A stretch of DNA of 64,000 nt, from NCBI GenBank assembly GCA_946528555.1, contig CAMMYS010000029.1, positions 26,258-90,257 of the forward strand, in the 5' to 3' direction. Positions 24,158 to 32,059 of this stretch are shown piece by piece; position 1 is the first letter of the stretch, and every line of letters starts with the position of its first letter. This DNA comes from an uncultured Mycoplasmatota bacterium (GTDB taxonomy: Bacteria > Bacillota_I > Bacilli_A > RF39 > UBA660). Below the pieces are notes generated by a model that saw only the letters and a program-made list of their open reading frames with translations, searched no databases and was not told where the DNA came from. A program made the translations under genes and the position numbers.

Positions 24158-26313
24158 TGTTAGCAAGTGTAATAATTGAATATAGTGTTAAATCACTAAA
24201 TAGAGTATTTGATTATATGATTCCTGAAGAATTAGTTGGTATTTTAAAAGTTGGACATAAAGTAATAGTGCCTTTTGCTTCACATGAAGTAGAAGGCTTT
24301 ACTTTAAAAATACATAATAATTTTGATAAAGAAGTTAATTATAAATCAATAATTAGAATACAAGATAGTGATTTTTATTTAAATGATGAATTACTCAAAT
24401 TAGGAGATAAAATGAGTAATGATTTAATATGCACTAAAATATCTTGTTATCAAGCTATGCTCCCAAAAGCATTAAAAGCATCTATTAATACAAATATAAA
24501 TATTAAATATGAAACAAAAGTATCTTTAAATAAAGAAGTAGATTTAGATGAATATATTTCTAATCATAAAAGAGCAACTAAAGAGATAGAAATAATAAAT
24601 AAATTAAAAGATGGTGAAATATTAAAAAGCGAAATAAATTGTCCATCTTTAAAACATTTAATAGAGAATAATATTGTTATTGAAAATAAATATGAAGTTA
24701 ATAGAGAAGTATCATTTGTTAAAGAAGAGAATAGAAATATTAATTTAACTGATGAACAAGAACATGCTATTAAAGAAATATTAAATTCTAAGGATGATAA
24801 ATATTTAATATATGGTGTTACTGGTAGTGGAAAGACTGAAGTATATATTGAATTAATAAAAGAAATGATTAAAAAGAATAAAACTTCTATTGTTTTAGTA
24901 CCAGAGATTAGTTTAACACCACAAATAGTATCTAGATTTAAAAATGTATTTAGTAATACAGTTGCTGTTCTTCATAGTTCATTAAGTGAAGGAGAAAAAT
25001 ATGATGAATATAGAAGAATATCTAAAGGAGAAGTATCTATAGTTGTTGGTGCTAGAAGTGCAATTTTTGCACCACTTAATAATATTGGTTTAATTATTAT
25101 AGATGAATGTCAAAGTGCAACATATAAGCAAGAAAATACTCCTAAATACAACGCTATAGATATAGCTTTTGAAAGAGGAAAGTATCATAATGCTAAAGTA
25201 GTTCTTGGTAGTGCAACACCTAGTTTAGAACAATATGCAAGAGGTAAAAAAGGTGTATTTCATTTAATAAATTTAAGAAATAGAATAAGTGGTTCTTTTC
25301 CTAAAATAGAACTTGTTGATATGAATATTGAAGCTAAAAAACATAATTATATTATTAGTGAAAAATTAGATATAGAAATTAATAAATCTTTATCTAAAAA
25401 TGAACAAATTATTTTATTATTAAATAGACGTGGTTTTAGTACATTTTTATCTTGTACTAATTGTGGATATGTTTATAAATGTCCTAATTGTGATATATCT
25501 CTTATTTATCACAAGAGTAGTAATTCATATAGTTGTCATTATTGTGGATATAGAGTATTAAAAAGTAGTACTTGTCCTAGCTGTCATGAAGATGCTATTA
25601 AAGATTTAGGTCTTGGTACTGAAAAACTATCTGAATATATTGAAAAGAAATATAATACAAAAGTACTTAGAATGGATGCAGATACAACTAGTACTAAAAA
25701 TGCACATCAAAAAATAATTAGTGAATTTAGCTCTGGAAAATATAATGTACTTGTTGGAACTCAAATGATTAGTAAAGGTCTTAATTTTGAAAATGCTAGT
25801 CTAGTTGGAATAATAAATAGTGATGCAACACTTGCTATGCCAGACTTTAGAAGTAGTGAAAGGACATATGAATTATTAAGTCAAACTTCTGGAAGAGTTG
25901 GTAGATTTAATTTGCCTGGAAAAGTTATTATTCAAACATATAATCCAAATAATTATGTTTATCAAAGTGTTATTGAAAATGACTTTGATAAGTTCTTTAA
26001 TAGAGAAATGGTTATTAGAAAGAAATTATTTTATCCACCATATTATTATATTTGTAATATAACAACTATTAGTACTTCATTTGAAGATGCAGGTAGTGGT
26101 GCTAATAAAATTAAAAAATATTTAGATAATAATTTAAATGATAAATATATTATTCTAGGACCAAGTGTTTCAGCAATAGTAAAATTAAAAAACAAATATA
26201 GATTTAATATAATGATTAAATATAAAGATGCTAGTGATTTATATAGAGTTTTAAAAGAAATAAATGAGATGATTATAAAAAATGTAAATGTTGATATAAA
26301 CATAAATATTTAA
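24157..26313 (+). CDS. priA: Primosomal replication restart helicase PriA
   Basis: PriA reloads the replisome at stalled or recombined forks. The 718-residue protein has an N-terminal DNA-binding domain, Walker A YGVTGSGKTEVYIEL, GARSAIFAPL, the Zn-binding cysteine cluster (CTNCGYVYKCPNCDISLIYH, then CHYCGYR and CPSCHED), VGTQMISKGLNF and a DFRSSERTYELLSQTSGRVG motif VI. Motif II reads DECQ (residues 316-319), where the family normally has DEEH. It starts on a TAATG overlap with the MBL gene and is followed by fmt. Confidence 0.93.
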   Translation: MLASVIIEYSVKSLNRVFDYMIPEELVGILKVGHKVIVPFASHEVEGFTLKIHNNFDKEVNYKSIIRIQDSDFYLNDELLKLGDKMSNDLICTKISCYQAMLPKALKASINTNINIKYETKVSLNKEVDLDEYISNHKRATKEIEIINKLKDGEILKSEINCPSLKHLIENNIVIENKYEVNREVSFVKEENRNINLTDEQEHAIKEILNSKDDKYLIYGVTGSGKTEVYIELIKEMIKKNKTSIVLVPEISLTPQIVSRFKNVFSNTVAVLHSSLSEGEKYDEYRRISKGEVSIVVGARSAIFAPLNNIGLIIIDECQSATYKQENTPKYNAIDIAFERGKYHNAKVVLGSATPSLEQYARGKKGVFHLINLRNRISGSFPKIELVDMNIEAKKHNYIISEKLDIEINKSLSKNEQIILLLNRRGFSTFLSCTNCGYVYKCPNCDISLIYHKSSNSYSCHYCGYRVLKSSTCPSCHEDAIKDLGLGTEKLSEYIEKKYNTKVLRMDADTTSTKNAHQKIISEFSSGKYNVLVGTQMISKGLNFENASLVGIINSDATLAMPDFRSSERTYELLSQTSGRVGRFNLPGKVIIQTYNPNNYVYQSVIENDFDKFFNREMVIRKKLFYPPYYYICNITTISTSFEDAGSGANKIKKYLDNNLNDKYIILGPSVSAIVKLKNKYRFNIMIKYKDASDLYRVLKEINEMIIKNVNVDININI

Positions 26314-26336
26314 TATAATTTAGAGGGATGATGTAT

Positions 26337-27266
26337 ATGAAAGATAAAAAAGTTATATTTATGGGAACTCCTGAATTTAGTGTTCCTGTACTAGAAATGT
26401 TAATTAAAGAAACTAATGTAATAATGGTTGTTACTCAACCTGATAGTTATGTTGGAAGACATCATACTCTTACATATAGTCCTGTAAAGCAAGTTGCACT
26501 TGATAATAATATAGAAGTTTATCAACCAGAAAAGATTAGAAATGAATATGAATATATTTTAAAAAAGAATCCAGATGTTATTATTACATGTGCTTATGGT
26601 CAAATAATACCAAGTATATTGCTTGATACTCCAAAGTATAAAGCTATAAATGTACATGCAAGTTTACTTCCAAAATTAAGAGGAGGATCTCCTCTTCATA
26701 GAGCCATTATTAATGGTTATGATAAAACTGGTATTACTATTATGTATATGGCTCCTGGAATGGATGATGGGGATATTATTACTCAAGAAGAAATTAAGAT
26801 TGATGATGAAGATAACGTTGGTGTTATTCATGATAAATTAAGTATTTTAGGTCGTGATTTATTATTAAAAACATTACCTAGTATTTTTGATGGAACAAAC
26901 ACAAGAACTAAACAAGATGAAAGTGAAGTAACATTTGCATATAACATTAAACGTGAAGAAGAAAAAATTGATTATAATAAAACTGCAAAAGAAGTATACA
27001 ATCAAATAAGAGGAATGTATCCTTTCCCAGTAGCATATACAACTTTAAATGATGAAATTATTAAAGTGTGTTCTTCTCGTATAGGAGATGCTAAATCGGG
27101 TAAATGTGGTGAGATAGTTTCTATATATAAAGATGGTATAGGAGTAATGTGTAAAGATAAAGAAATAATATTTACTAGAATTAAACCTGCTGGTAAGAAA
27201 GAGATGGATACCAAAGATTTCTTAAATGGTAGAAAAGATAATTTAATAGGTGAAATATTATGTTAA
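26337..27266 (+). CDS. fmt: Methionyl-tRNA formyltransferase
   Basis: Fmt formylates initiator Met-tRNA using 10-formyl-THF. The 309-residue protein has FMGTPEFSVPVLEML, the folate/active-site block CAYGQIIP and HASLLPKLRGGSPLHRAI, and GITIMYMAPGMDDGDI. A C-terminal OB-like domain follows. GAGGG at 26323-26327 best serves ATG 26337; in-frame ATGs at 26328 and 26331 are too close to it. A TATAAT at 26314-26319 could be an internal promoter. The priA-def-fmt order of other bacteria is nearly kept, but def is missing here. Confidence 0.95.
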   Translation: MKDKKVIFMGTPEFSVPVLEMLIKETNVIMVVTQPDSYVGRHHTLTYSPVKQVALDNNIEVYQPEKIRNEYEYILKKNPDVIITCAYGQIIPSILLDTPKYKAINVHASLLPKLRGGSPLHRAIINGYDKTGITIMYMAPGMDDGDIITQEEIKIDDEDNVGVIHDKLSILGRDLLLKTLPSIFDGTNTRTKQDESEVTFAYNIKREEEKIDYNKTAKEVYNQIRGMYPFPVAYTTLNDEIIKVCSSRIGDAKSGKCGEIVSIYKDGIGVMCKDKEIIFTRIKPAGKKEMDTKDFLNGRKDNLIGEILC

Positions 27267-27973
27267 AGGATTACCTAAGTAATAAAGATGGTAAAAAAAG
27301 TTTATTACTAATTATTGGAATAATAGTAGTATTAGTTTTCGTTTGTTTATCTGGAGGTACAGGTAATTTAGATGGTTATATTGCTAGTGATGCTGATGCT
27401 AATATTACAAAATTATTAGAAAATATTAATAATAATTATTCAGTTAAAATAACAAAAGATGATGGTTTAGAACAAACAAGTTATAATTATTCAACTGATT
27501 CAAATTTAACAGTTGTTGATGAGGGTGATTATAGTGATAAGATTTATTTGGTATATAAAAACAATAAATATCAAATGAATATTGATAATTATAAAATTAC
27601 TAAAATTAAAGATATAGAATCTTTAAATGATAAATATACTAATATTGAATTAATTAAAAATATTGTTAATCGTTGTGAGTTTGAAAATGTTAATGATAAT
27701 AATAAAGAATGTAATCTTAAATCAAAAGATTTCTTTGATGAATATAATAGTATTTATAAAACTGAATATGTTCCTAATGAAGATGAAATAAAAATTAATG
27801 TTATTTATTATTCTAAAAATATTAAAAATATAATAATAGATTATACTAATGTAGATAAGATTATTTATAAGAATGATGGAACTCTTAAATATTCGTTTGA
27901 ATTTAGTGATATTAATAAGAATGATTTTAGTGAAATAATTAATTATTATAAAAAAGATTTTAGTAAAAAATAA
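27260..27973 (+). CDS. Membrane-anchored extracytoplasmic protein, unknown function
   Basis: The 237-residue protein has one N-terminal membrane span (LLLIIGIIVVLVFVCLS, about residues 15-32) and an outer domain rich in Asn, Asp and Lys. Two cysteines in the outer domain (NRCEF and KECNL) could pair. No family was recognised. It overlaps fmt by 7 bases and closes the operon in front of a terminator. Confidence 0.6.
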   Translation: MLKDYLSNKDGKKSLLLIIGIIVVLVFVCLSGGTGNLDGYIASDADANITKLLENINNNYSVKITKDDGLEQTSYNYSTDSNLTVVDEGDYSDKIYLVYKNNKYQMNIDNYKITKIKDIESLNDKYTNIELIKNIVNRCEFENVNDNNKECNLKSKDFFDEYNSIYKTEYVPNEDEIKINVIYYSKNIKNIIIDYTNVDKIIYKNDGTLKYSFEFSDINKNDFSEIINYYKKDFSKK

Positions 27974-27975
27974 CT

Positions 27976-27999
27976 AAGAAGCTGTTAGCTTCTTTTTTA
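27976..27999 (+). terminator. Intrinsic terminator after the 27260 gene
   Basis: 8-bp stem AAGAAGCT/AGCTTCTT (27976-27983 with 27987-27994), 3-base loop, T run. Confidence 0.88.
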
Positions 28000-28008
28000 T
28001 TGACAAGT

Positions 28009-28038
28009 TTGACAAAACAATATAAGTAGTGATAAAAT
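28009..28038 (+). promoter_or_regulatory. Promoter of gpsB-rnpB-rodZ-pgsA
   Basis: TTGACA (28009-28014), 18-base spacer, TAAAAT (28033-28038) preceded by TGA. A second TTGACA sits at 28000-28005. Confidence 0.75.
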
Positions 28039-28063
28039 TACATTGGAAGAGAGGCTAAAAAAG

Positions 28064-28378
28064 ATGTATGATGATAAGAGATTTCTAACTGCTAGAGAGA
28101 TTCTAGATAAAGAGTTTAAAATTGATGCAAGAGGTTATAGACCACAAGAGGTTGATCAATTCTTAGATATGATTATTAAAGATTATGTAGATTTTGAAAC
28201 TACAACTAAGAAACTTGTAAGTGAGATTAAAGCTTTAGAAGCAGAAAATGATAAATTAAAAGCTGAAGTAAGAAACTTAAAATCATCTCTTGATATAGCC
28301 GGATCTAATAAAGGAATTACTAACGTAGATCTATTAAAGAGAGTTAGTGATTTAGAAAAAGTTGTTTATGGAGAATAA
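28064..28378 (+). CDS. gpsB: Cell-division regulator GpsB
   Basis: GpsB is a DivIVA-like adaptor that shuttles penicillin-binding proteins between division septum and side wall. The 104-residue protein has the membrane-binding DivIVA segment FLTAREILDKEFKIDARGY, then RPQEVDQFLDMIIKDY and a coiled coil (EIKALEAENDKLKAEVRNLK). ATG 28064 is preceded by GAAGAGAGG; an in-frame TTG at 28043 lies before that site. The gene sits next to rnpB, as in Bacillus subtilis, and its stop falls within the predicted P1 helix of that RNA. Confidence 0.92.
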   Translation: MYDDKRFLTAREILDKEFKIDARGYRPQEVDQFLDMIIKDYVDFETTTKKLVSEIKALEAENDKLKAEVRNLKSSLDIAGSNKGITNVDLLKRVSDLEKVVYGE

Positions 28379-28721
28379 TTTTTAAGACATACGCTGCGTA
28401 TTAAGTTATGTAGAGGAAAGTCCATGCTCACTTATGCTGGAATGCATAAAAAGTTCGTGCTAGGGGAAAAAATAACCCTAGGTAGTAGCAATACTAACGG
28501 CTTCGAAATAATCAAGACCTGATTAAAGTAGATGTAAAAGTGCCATAGAGACGAGTTTATTAGGAATAATAAATGTGGAACGAGGTAAACCCCGCGAGTG
28601 AGAAACCCAAATTTGGTAGGGGAACTCTTACGAATGAATTAATAAAGGAGTAAGGGAGTGCTTGCACTAGATAAATGTATGTCACCTTTAAGGTACAGAA
28701 CATGGCTTATTAAGAATTATT
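28374..28721 (+). ncRNA. rnpB: RNase P RNA, Bacillus type (class B)
   Basis: This RNA is the catalytic subunit that matures tRNA 5' ends. The conserved 5' P4 strand AGAGGAAAGTCCATGCTC lies at 28413-28430, the CRII/CRIII core includes AGTGCCATAGAGACGAG and GTGGAACGAGGTAAACCCC (the GGT loop that pairs with CCA), and GAGAAACCCAAATTTGGTAGG plus ACAGAACATGGCTTAT complete the core near the 3' end. A terminal P1 helix pairs about 28374-28386 with 28709-28721, so the RNA overlaps the gpsB stop. No terminator separates it from rodZ, so it is probably processed from a longer transcript. End positions are approximate. Confidence 0.93.
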
Positions 28722-28739
28722 ATTTATAGGAGAAATATC

Positions 28740-29234
28740 GTGAAAGAAATAGGAGAAAGTTTTAAAGAGGCAAGAGAAACTATTGGTATTTCTAAAGAAG
28801 AAGTTGTTAAAGATTTAAATATAACAGAGAGTCAATTAGATAATTTAGAAGATGGAAATGTAAATGCATTTAAAGATGTATTTTTCTTAAAAGAAACAAT
28901 TAAGAAATATACAAAATATTTGAATTTAGATGAAGATGAAATAATGGATAAATTCAATGAATTTATATTTGGATATACTTCTAGAATTCCAGTTGATGAT
29001 ATTTTAGAAAAAACCAGAGAATTTGAGATACTAGAAAAGAAAAATGATAGTAATAAAATAGTTTCACCATATACAGTTAAAAGAAAGAAAAAGAGTACAT
29101 GGAAATATGTACTTATTTATAGTGCTTCTGTTTTATTATTAATAGTTCTAGTTATATTAATTGTTAAATATGCAACAGATGAACATAAAAAAGAAGTAGA
29201 AATGTTTTCTATTAGTGAGAGGAGTGAATTATGA
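28740..29234 (+). CDS. rodZ: RodZ-like helix-turn-helix membrane protein
   Basis: RodZ links MreB filaments to the membrane and supports rod shape. The 164-residue protein has a cytosolic HTH_25 domain (EIGESFKEARETIGISKEEV, residues 3-70), a basic stretch RKKKST, and one membrane span at about residues 122-142. The long external C-terminal domain of typical RodZ is absent. The start is GTG 28740 with AGGAGA upstream. It lies between rnpB and pgsA, a neighbourhood matching the ymfM-pgsA-recA order of Bacillus subtilis. Confidence 0.8.
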   Translation: MKEIGESFKEARETIGISKEEVVKDLNITESQLDNLEDGNVNAFKDVFFLKETIKKYTKYLNLDEDEIMDKFNEFIFGYTSRIPVDDILEKTREFEILEKKNDSNKIVSPYTVKRKKKSTWKYVLIYSASVLLLIVLVILIVKYATDEHKKEVEMFSISERSEL

Positions 29235-29821
29235 ACGTACCAAATAAAATAACAGTATGCAGAATGCTTTTAGCAATATTTTTATTAGTTATAATGATGT
29301 TTCCTTTAGAAGGAATAGGAATTAGTTTTCCAGAATTAAGAATTAAACCTGAACTAATAATAGATGGTAAAGATATAATTTGTGGTGTTATATTCTTAAT
29401 AGCATCATTAACAGATTTCCTAGATGGTTATCTAGCAAGAAAATATAATTTAGTTACTGACTTAGGTAAAGTTATGGATGCTATTGCTGATAAGATATTA
29501 GTTAATGGAGTATTAATAATACTTGCAGTTAATGGATATATTAGTCCAATTATTCCTGTTGTAATTGTATGTAGAGATATAGCAGTTGATTCAATTAAGA
29601 TGATTGCTGGACAAAAGAATGGTGCAGTTGCAGCATCTAAAGCTGGAAAGACTAAAACAGCATTTATGTTAGTAGGAATAACATTAGTATTCTTTAATGA
29701 TTTACCATTTTCACTAATGAGTGTATATCCAGGAAAAGTTATTATCATGATAGCAGTAGTTCTATCAATAATAAGTGGTGTACAATACTTTGAAAAGAAT
29801 AAAAAATATATTTTAAATTAA
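29231..29821 (+). CDS. pgsA: CDP-diacylglycerol-glycerol-3-phosphate 3-phosphatidyltransferase
   Basis: PgsA makes phosphatidylglycerol-phosphate, the committed step to phosphatidylglycerol. The 196-residue membrane protein contains the CDP-alcohol phosphotransferase motif DG-x2-AR-x8-G-x3-D-x3-D (DGYLARKYN then GKVMDAIAD) at about residues 64-90, with four to five spans. It overlaps rodZ by 4 bases and is followed by a terminator. The CDP-diacylglycerol substrate would come from CdsA at 48048. Confidence 0.95.
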   Translation: MNVPNKITVCRMLLAIFLLVIMMFPLEGIGISFPELRIKPELIIDGKDIICGVIFLIASLTDFLDGYLARKYNLVTDLGKVMDAIADKILVNGVLIILAVNGYISPIIPVVIVCRDIAVDSIKMIAGQKNGAVAASKAGKTKTAFMLVGITLVFFNDLPFSLMSVYPGKVIIMIAVVLSIISGVQYFEKNKKYILN

Positions 29822-29845
29822 ACAGCTAAAAAAGCTGTTTTTTAT
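29820..29845 (+). terminator. Intrinsic terminator after pgsA
   Basis: 8-bp stem AAACAGCT/AGCTGTTT (29820-29827 with 29833-29840), A5 loop, T run. Confidence 0.87.
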
Positions 29846-29946
29846 TTTTGACAAACAAGTTTACATATAAAAATTAGTTTTTAGAAGCCTTTCAAACCAA
29901 GTATTTAATTATAAAAGCAAGTGTTTACCAATAATTGAATTATATA

Positions 29947-29962
29947 GCAAACAAAAGTTTGC
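29947..29962. promoter_or_regulatory. Candidate SOS (LexA-type) operator upstream of recA
   Basis: GCAAACAAAAGTTTGC is a perfect dyad (6-bp arms, 4-base centre) ending 9 bases before the recA -35. It keeps the AAC-N4-GTT core of the Gram-positive LexA/DinR box GAAC-N4-GTTC but not the outer bases. Between 29846 and 29946 I see only an isolated TTGACA (29848-29853) and no gene. Confidence 0.5.
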
Positions 29963-29971
29963 AAAAAGTTA

Positions 29972-30000
29972 TTGACAAACATTTTTAATTAGTTTACAAT
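29972..30000 (+). promoter_or_regulatory. Promoter of recA
   Basis: TTGACA (29972-29977), 17-base spacer, TACAAT (29995-30000). Confidence 0.85.
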
Positions 30001-30021
30001 TAAATCATGAAGGAGAAACAT

Positions 30022-31053
30022 ATGAAAAAAGATTCAGACAAAGCGTTAGATCAAGTGTTAGCTGATATCGAAAAACAATTCGGTAAAGGCGCAATTATGA
30101 AATTAGGAGAAAGAGGAATAAGTAATATAGATGTTGTATCAAGTGGTTCTATTATGTTAGACCAAGCTTTAGGTGTAGGTGGATTTCCTAAAGGAAGAAT
30201 AATTGAAATATTTGGTCCAGAATCAAGTGGTAAAACAACAATTGCTTTACATGCAATTGCAGAAGTACAAAAAACAGGAGGAAAAGCAGCATTTATTGAT
30301 GCTGAACATGCATTAGATCCAGTATATGCTAAAAAACTTGGTGTTGATACTGATGAGTTATTATTAAGTCAACCAGACACTGGTGAACAAGCTCTTGAAA
30401 TAACTGAAGCATTAGTTAGAAGTGGAGCTATGAGTATTATTGTAATTGACTCTGTAGCCGCTCTAGTACCTCAAGCTGAAATTGAAGGAGAAATGGGTGA
30501 CTCTCATGTAGGTCTTCAAGCAAGATTAATGAGTCAAGCACTTAGAAAATTAAGTGGTGTTATAAATAAAACAAATACTATTTGTATTTTCATTAATCAA
30601 TTAAGAGAAAAAGTAGGAATTATGTTTGGTAATCCAGAAACTACTCCTGGTGGAAGAGCTTTAAAATTCTATGCAAGTGTTAGACTTGATGTTAGAAGAG
30701 GAGAACAAATTAAAGTTAATGGAGATGTTCTTGGAAATAAAACAATTATTAAAGTTGTTAAAAATAAGGTAGCTCCTCCATTCAAAACTGCTGAAGTTGA
30801 AATAATGTATGGAGAAGGAATTTCTAAAACTGGTGAAATAGTTGATCTAGCTGTTAATCTTGGAATCATTGATAAGTCTGGTGCTTGGTTTAGTTATAAA
30901 GGTGAAAAGATTGGTCAAGGAAAAGAAAATGTTAAATTATTACTTAAAAACAATCCAGAACTATATAAAGAGTTAGAAACTTTAGTTAGAGAAAGCCTTT
31001 TTGATAATCCTGATAAAGCATTAGAAATAGAAGAAAAAATAGAAGAAGAGTAA
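30022..31053 (+). CDS. recA: Recombinase RecA
   Basis: RecA forms the nucleoprotein filament for homologous recombination and triggers LexA self-cleavage. The 343-residue protein has Walker [10 protein letters not shown], SLxGxK-region equivalents, [21 protein letters not shown] (Walker B and L1) and the L2 segment [17 protein letters not shown] 30022 is preceded by AAGGAG at 30010-30015; an upstream in-frame ATG at 30007 sits directly before that site and is unlikely. A dyad 9 bases upstream of the -35 suggests SOS control. The cinA gene that often lies between pgsA and recA is absent. Confidence 0.98.
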   Translation: MKKDSDKALDQVLADIEKQFGKGAIMKLGERGISNIDVVSSGSIMLDQALGVGGFPKGRIIEIFGPESSGKTTIALHAIAEVQKTGGKAAFIDAEHALDPVYAKKLGVDTDELLLSQPDTGEQALEITEALVRSGAMSIIVIDSVAALVPQAEIEGEMGDSHVGLQARLMSQALRKLSGVINKTNTICIFINQLREKVGIMFGNPETTPGGRALKFYASVRLDVRRGEQIKVNGDVLGNKTIIKVVKNKVAPPFKTAEVEIMYGEGISKTGEIVDLAVNLGIIDKSGAWFSYKGEKIGQGKENVKLLLKNNPELYKELETLVRESLFDNPDKALEIEEKIEEE

Positions 31054-31066
31054 TCTTCTTCTTTTT
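31041..31066 (+). terminator. Intrinsic terminator overlapping the recA stop
   Basis: 9-bp stem AGAAGAAGA/TCTTCTTCT (31041-31049 with 31054-31062) whose 4-base loop contains the stop codon; T5 follows. Confidence 0.82.
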
Positions 31067-31069
31067 GTA

Positions 31070-31097
31070 TTGATTTTAATTTTTAAAATGATATAAT
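31070..31097 (+). promoter_or_regulatory. Promoter of the YitT-family gene
   Basis: TTGATT (31070-31075), 16-base spacer, TATAAT (31092-31097) preceded by TGA. Confidence 0.75.
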
Positions 31098-31115
31098 TAT
31101 CCAGCGGAGGAGATT

Positions 31116-31991
31116 ATGAAAAAATATTTACGTTGGAATTATATTGAATTATTAACTGCTTTATTTGGATTATTTATATATTGTTTTGCTGTTAATACTT
31201 TCATTGTTCCTAATCATTTATATAATGGTGGTGTAATGGGTTTATCTCAATTAATAAGAACATTTATATTATCATTTAGTAATATAAAAGCATCTTTTGA
31301 TATTGCAACACCTATATATTATTTTATAAACATTCCTTTACTTTATTTAGCTTATAAAAAAATGGGTAAATATTTTTTCTATAGAACTCTTTTTAGTGTA
31401 ACTATTTGTACAGTATTTTTATTTATTATACCAAGTGATAAATTGATTATTACTGATAGTGTTCTTACTAATGTATTAATTGGTGGTGCTATGATTGGAT
31501 TTGGATGTGGAATAGCTCTTTCAGTAGGAGCATCAACTGGTGGAGTAGATATCATTGGTATGATACTTACAAGTCATTCTAAAAAAATAACAGTTGGAAA
31601 TTTTTGCTTGGCATTTAATGCAGTTATTTATATAATTTGTGGTATTATGAATGGTCTTGAAATAATGATTTATTCAATACTTAGTTCAATATTTGATTCT
31701 GTTATATTAGATAGAATGCATATTAGAAATATTTGTTCTACTATGATGATGTTTAGTAAAAAACATCCTAAAAGAATAATTGATTATATTAAACAAGAAT
31801 TAGATAGAGATGCTACATATTGGGAAGCAACAGGTGGTTATGATGATTCTAAATCATATATTACTTATATAGTTCTATCTAAATATGAAAAATATTTATT
31901 AGAATCTAAACTTAAACAAGAAAAATTTGAGGCATTTATTGTTGAATCAAATGGTGTATCAGTACTTGGAGAATTTAAAAAGAAATTATAA
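31116..31991 (+). CDS. YitT family membrane protein (DUF2179 C-terminal domain)
   Basis: The 291-residue protein has five to six membrane spans over residues 1-200 and a C-terminal cytosolic DUF2179-like domain of about 80 residues. The N-terminal FIVPNHLYNGGVMGLSQLI and SVGASTGGVDIIGMIL are typical YitT segments. The family is widespread in Firmicutes and its substrate is unsettled. It is a single-gene unit with GGAGGAG before the start and a terminator after. Confidence 0.88.
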   Translation: MKKYLRWNYIELLTALFGLFIYCFAVNTFIVPNHLYNGGVMGLSQLIRTFILSFSNIKASFDIATPIYYFINIPLLYLAYKKMGKYFFYRTLFSVTICTVFLFIIPSDKLIITDSVLTNVLIGGAMIGFGCGIALSVGASTGGVDIIGMILTSHSKKITVGNFCLAFNAVIYIICGIMNGLEIMIYSILSSIFDSVILDRMHIRNICSTMMMFSKKHPKRIIDYIKQELDRDATYWEATGGYDDSKSYITYIVLSKYEKYLLESKLKQEKFEAFIVESNGVSVLGEFKKKL

Positions 31992-32016
31992 AAACCAATT
32001 TTTATTGGTTTTTTAT
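31992..32016 (+). terminator. Intrinsic terminator after the YitT gene
   Basis: 8-bp stem AAACCAAT/ATTGGTTT (31992-31999 with 32004-32011), T4 loop, T run. Confidence 0.85.
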
Positions 32017-32024
32017 TTTAAATA

Positions 32025-32033
32025 TGATAAAAT
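32025..32033 (+). promoter_or_regulatory. Extended -10 promoter of cysS
   Basis: TGATAAAAT, hexamer 32028-32033. Only about 20 bases lie between it and the start, so there is no room for a T-box leader. Confidence 0.62.
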
Positions 32034-32059
32034 CTAGTTTATGAAAGAGGTGGACATAT

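Noticed and set aside
32012..32059. T-box riboswitch before cysS
   Set aside because: Only about 20 bases separate the -10 element from the start codon, too short for any T-box, and no T-box sequence is present.
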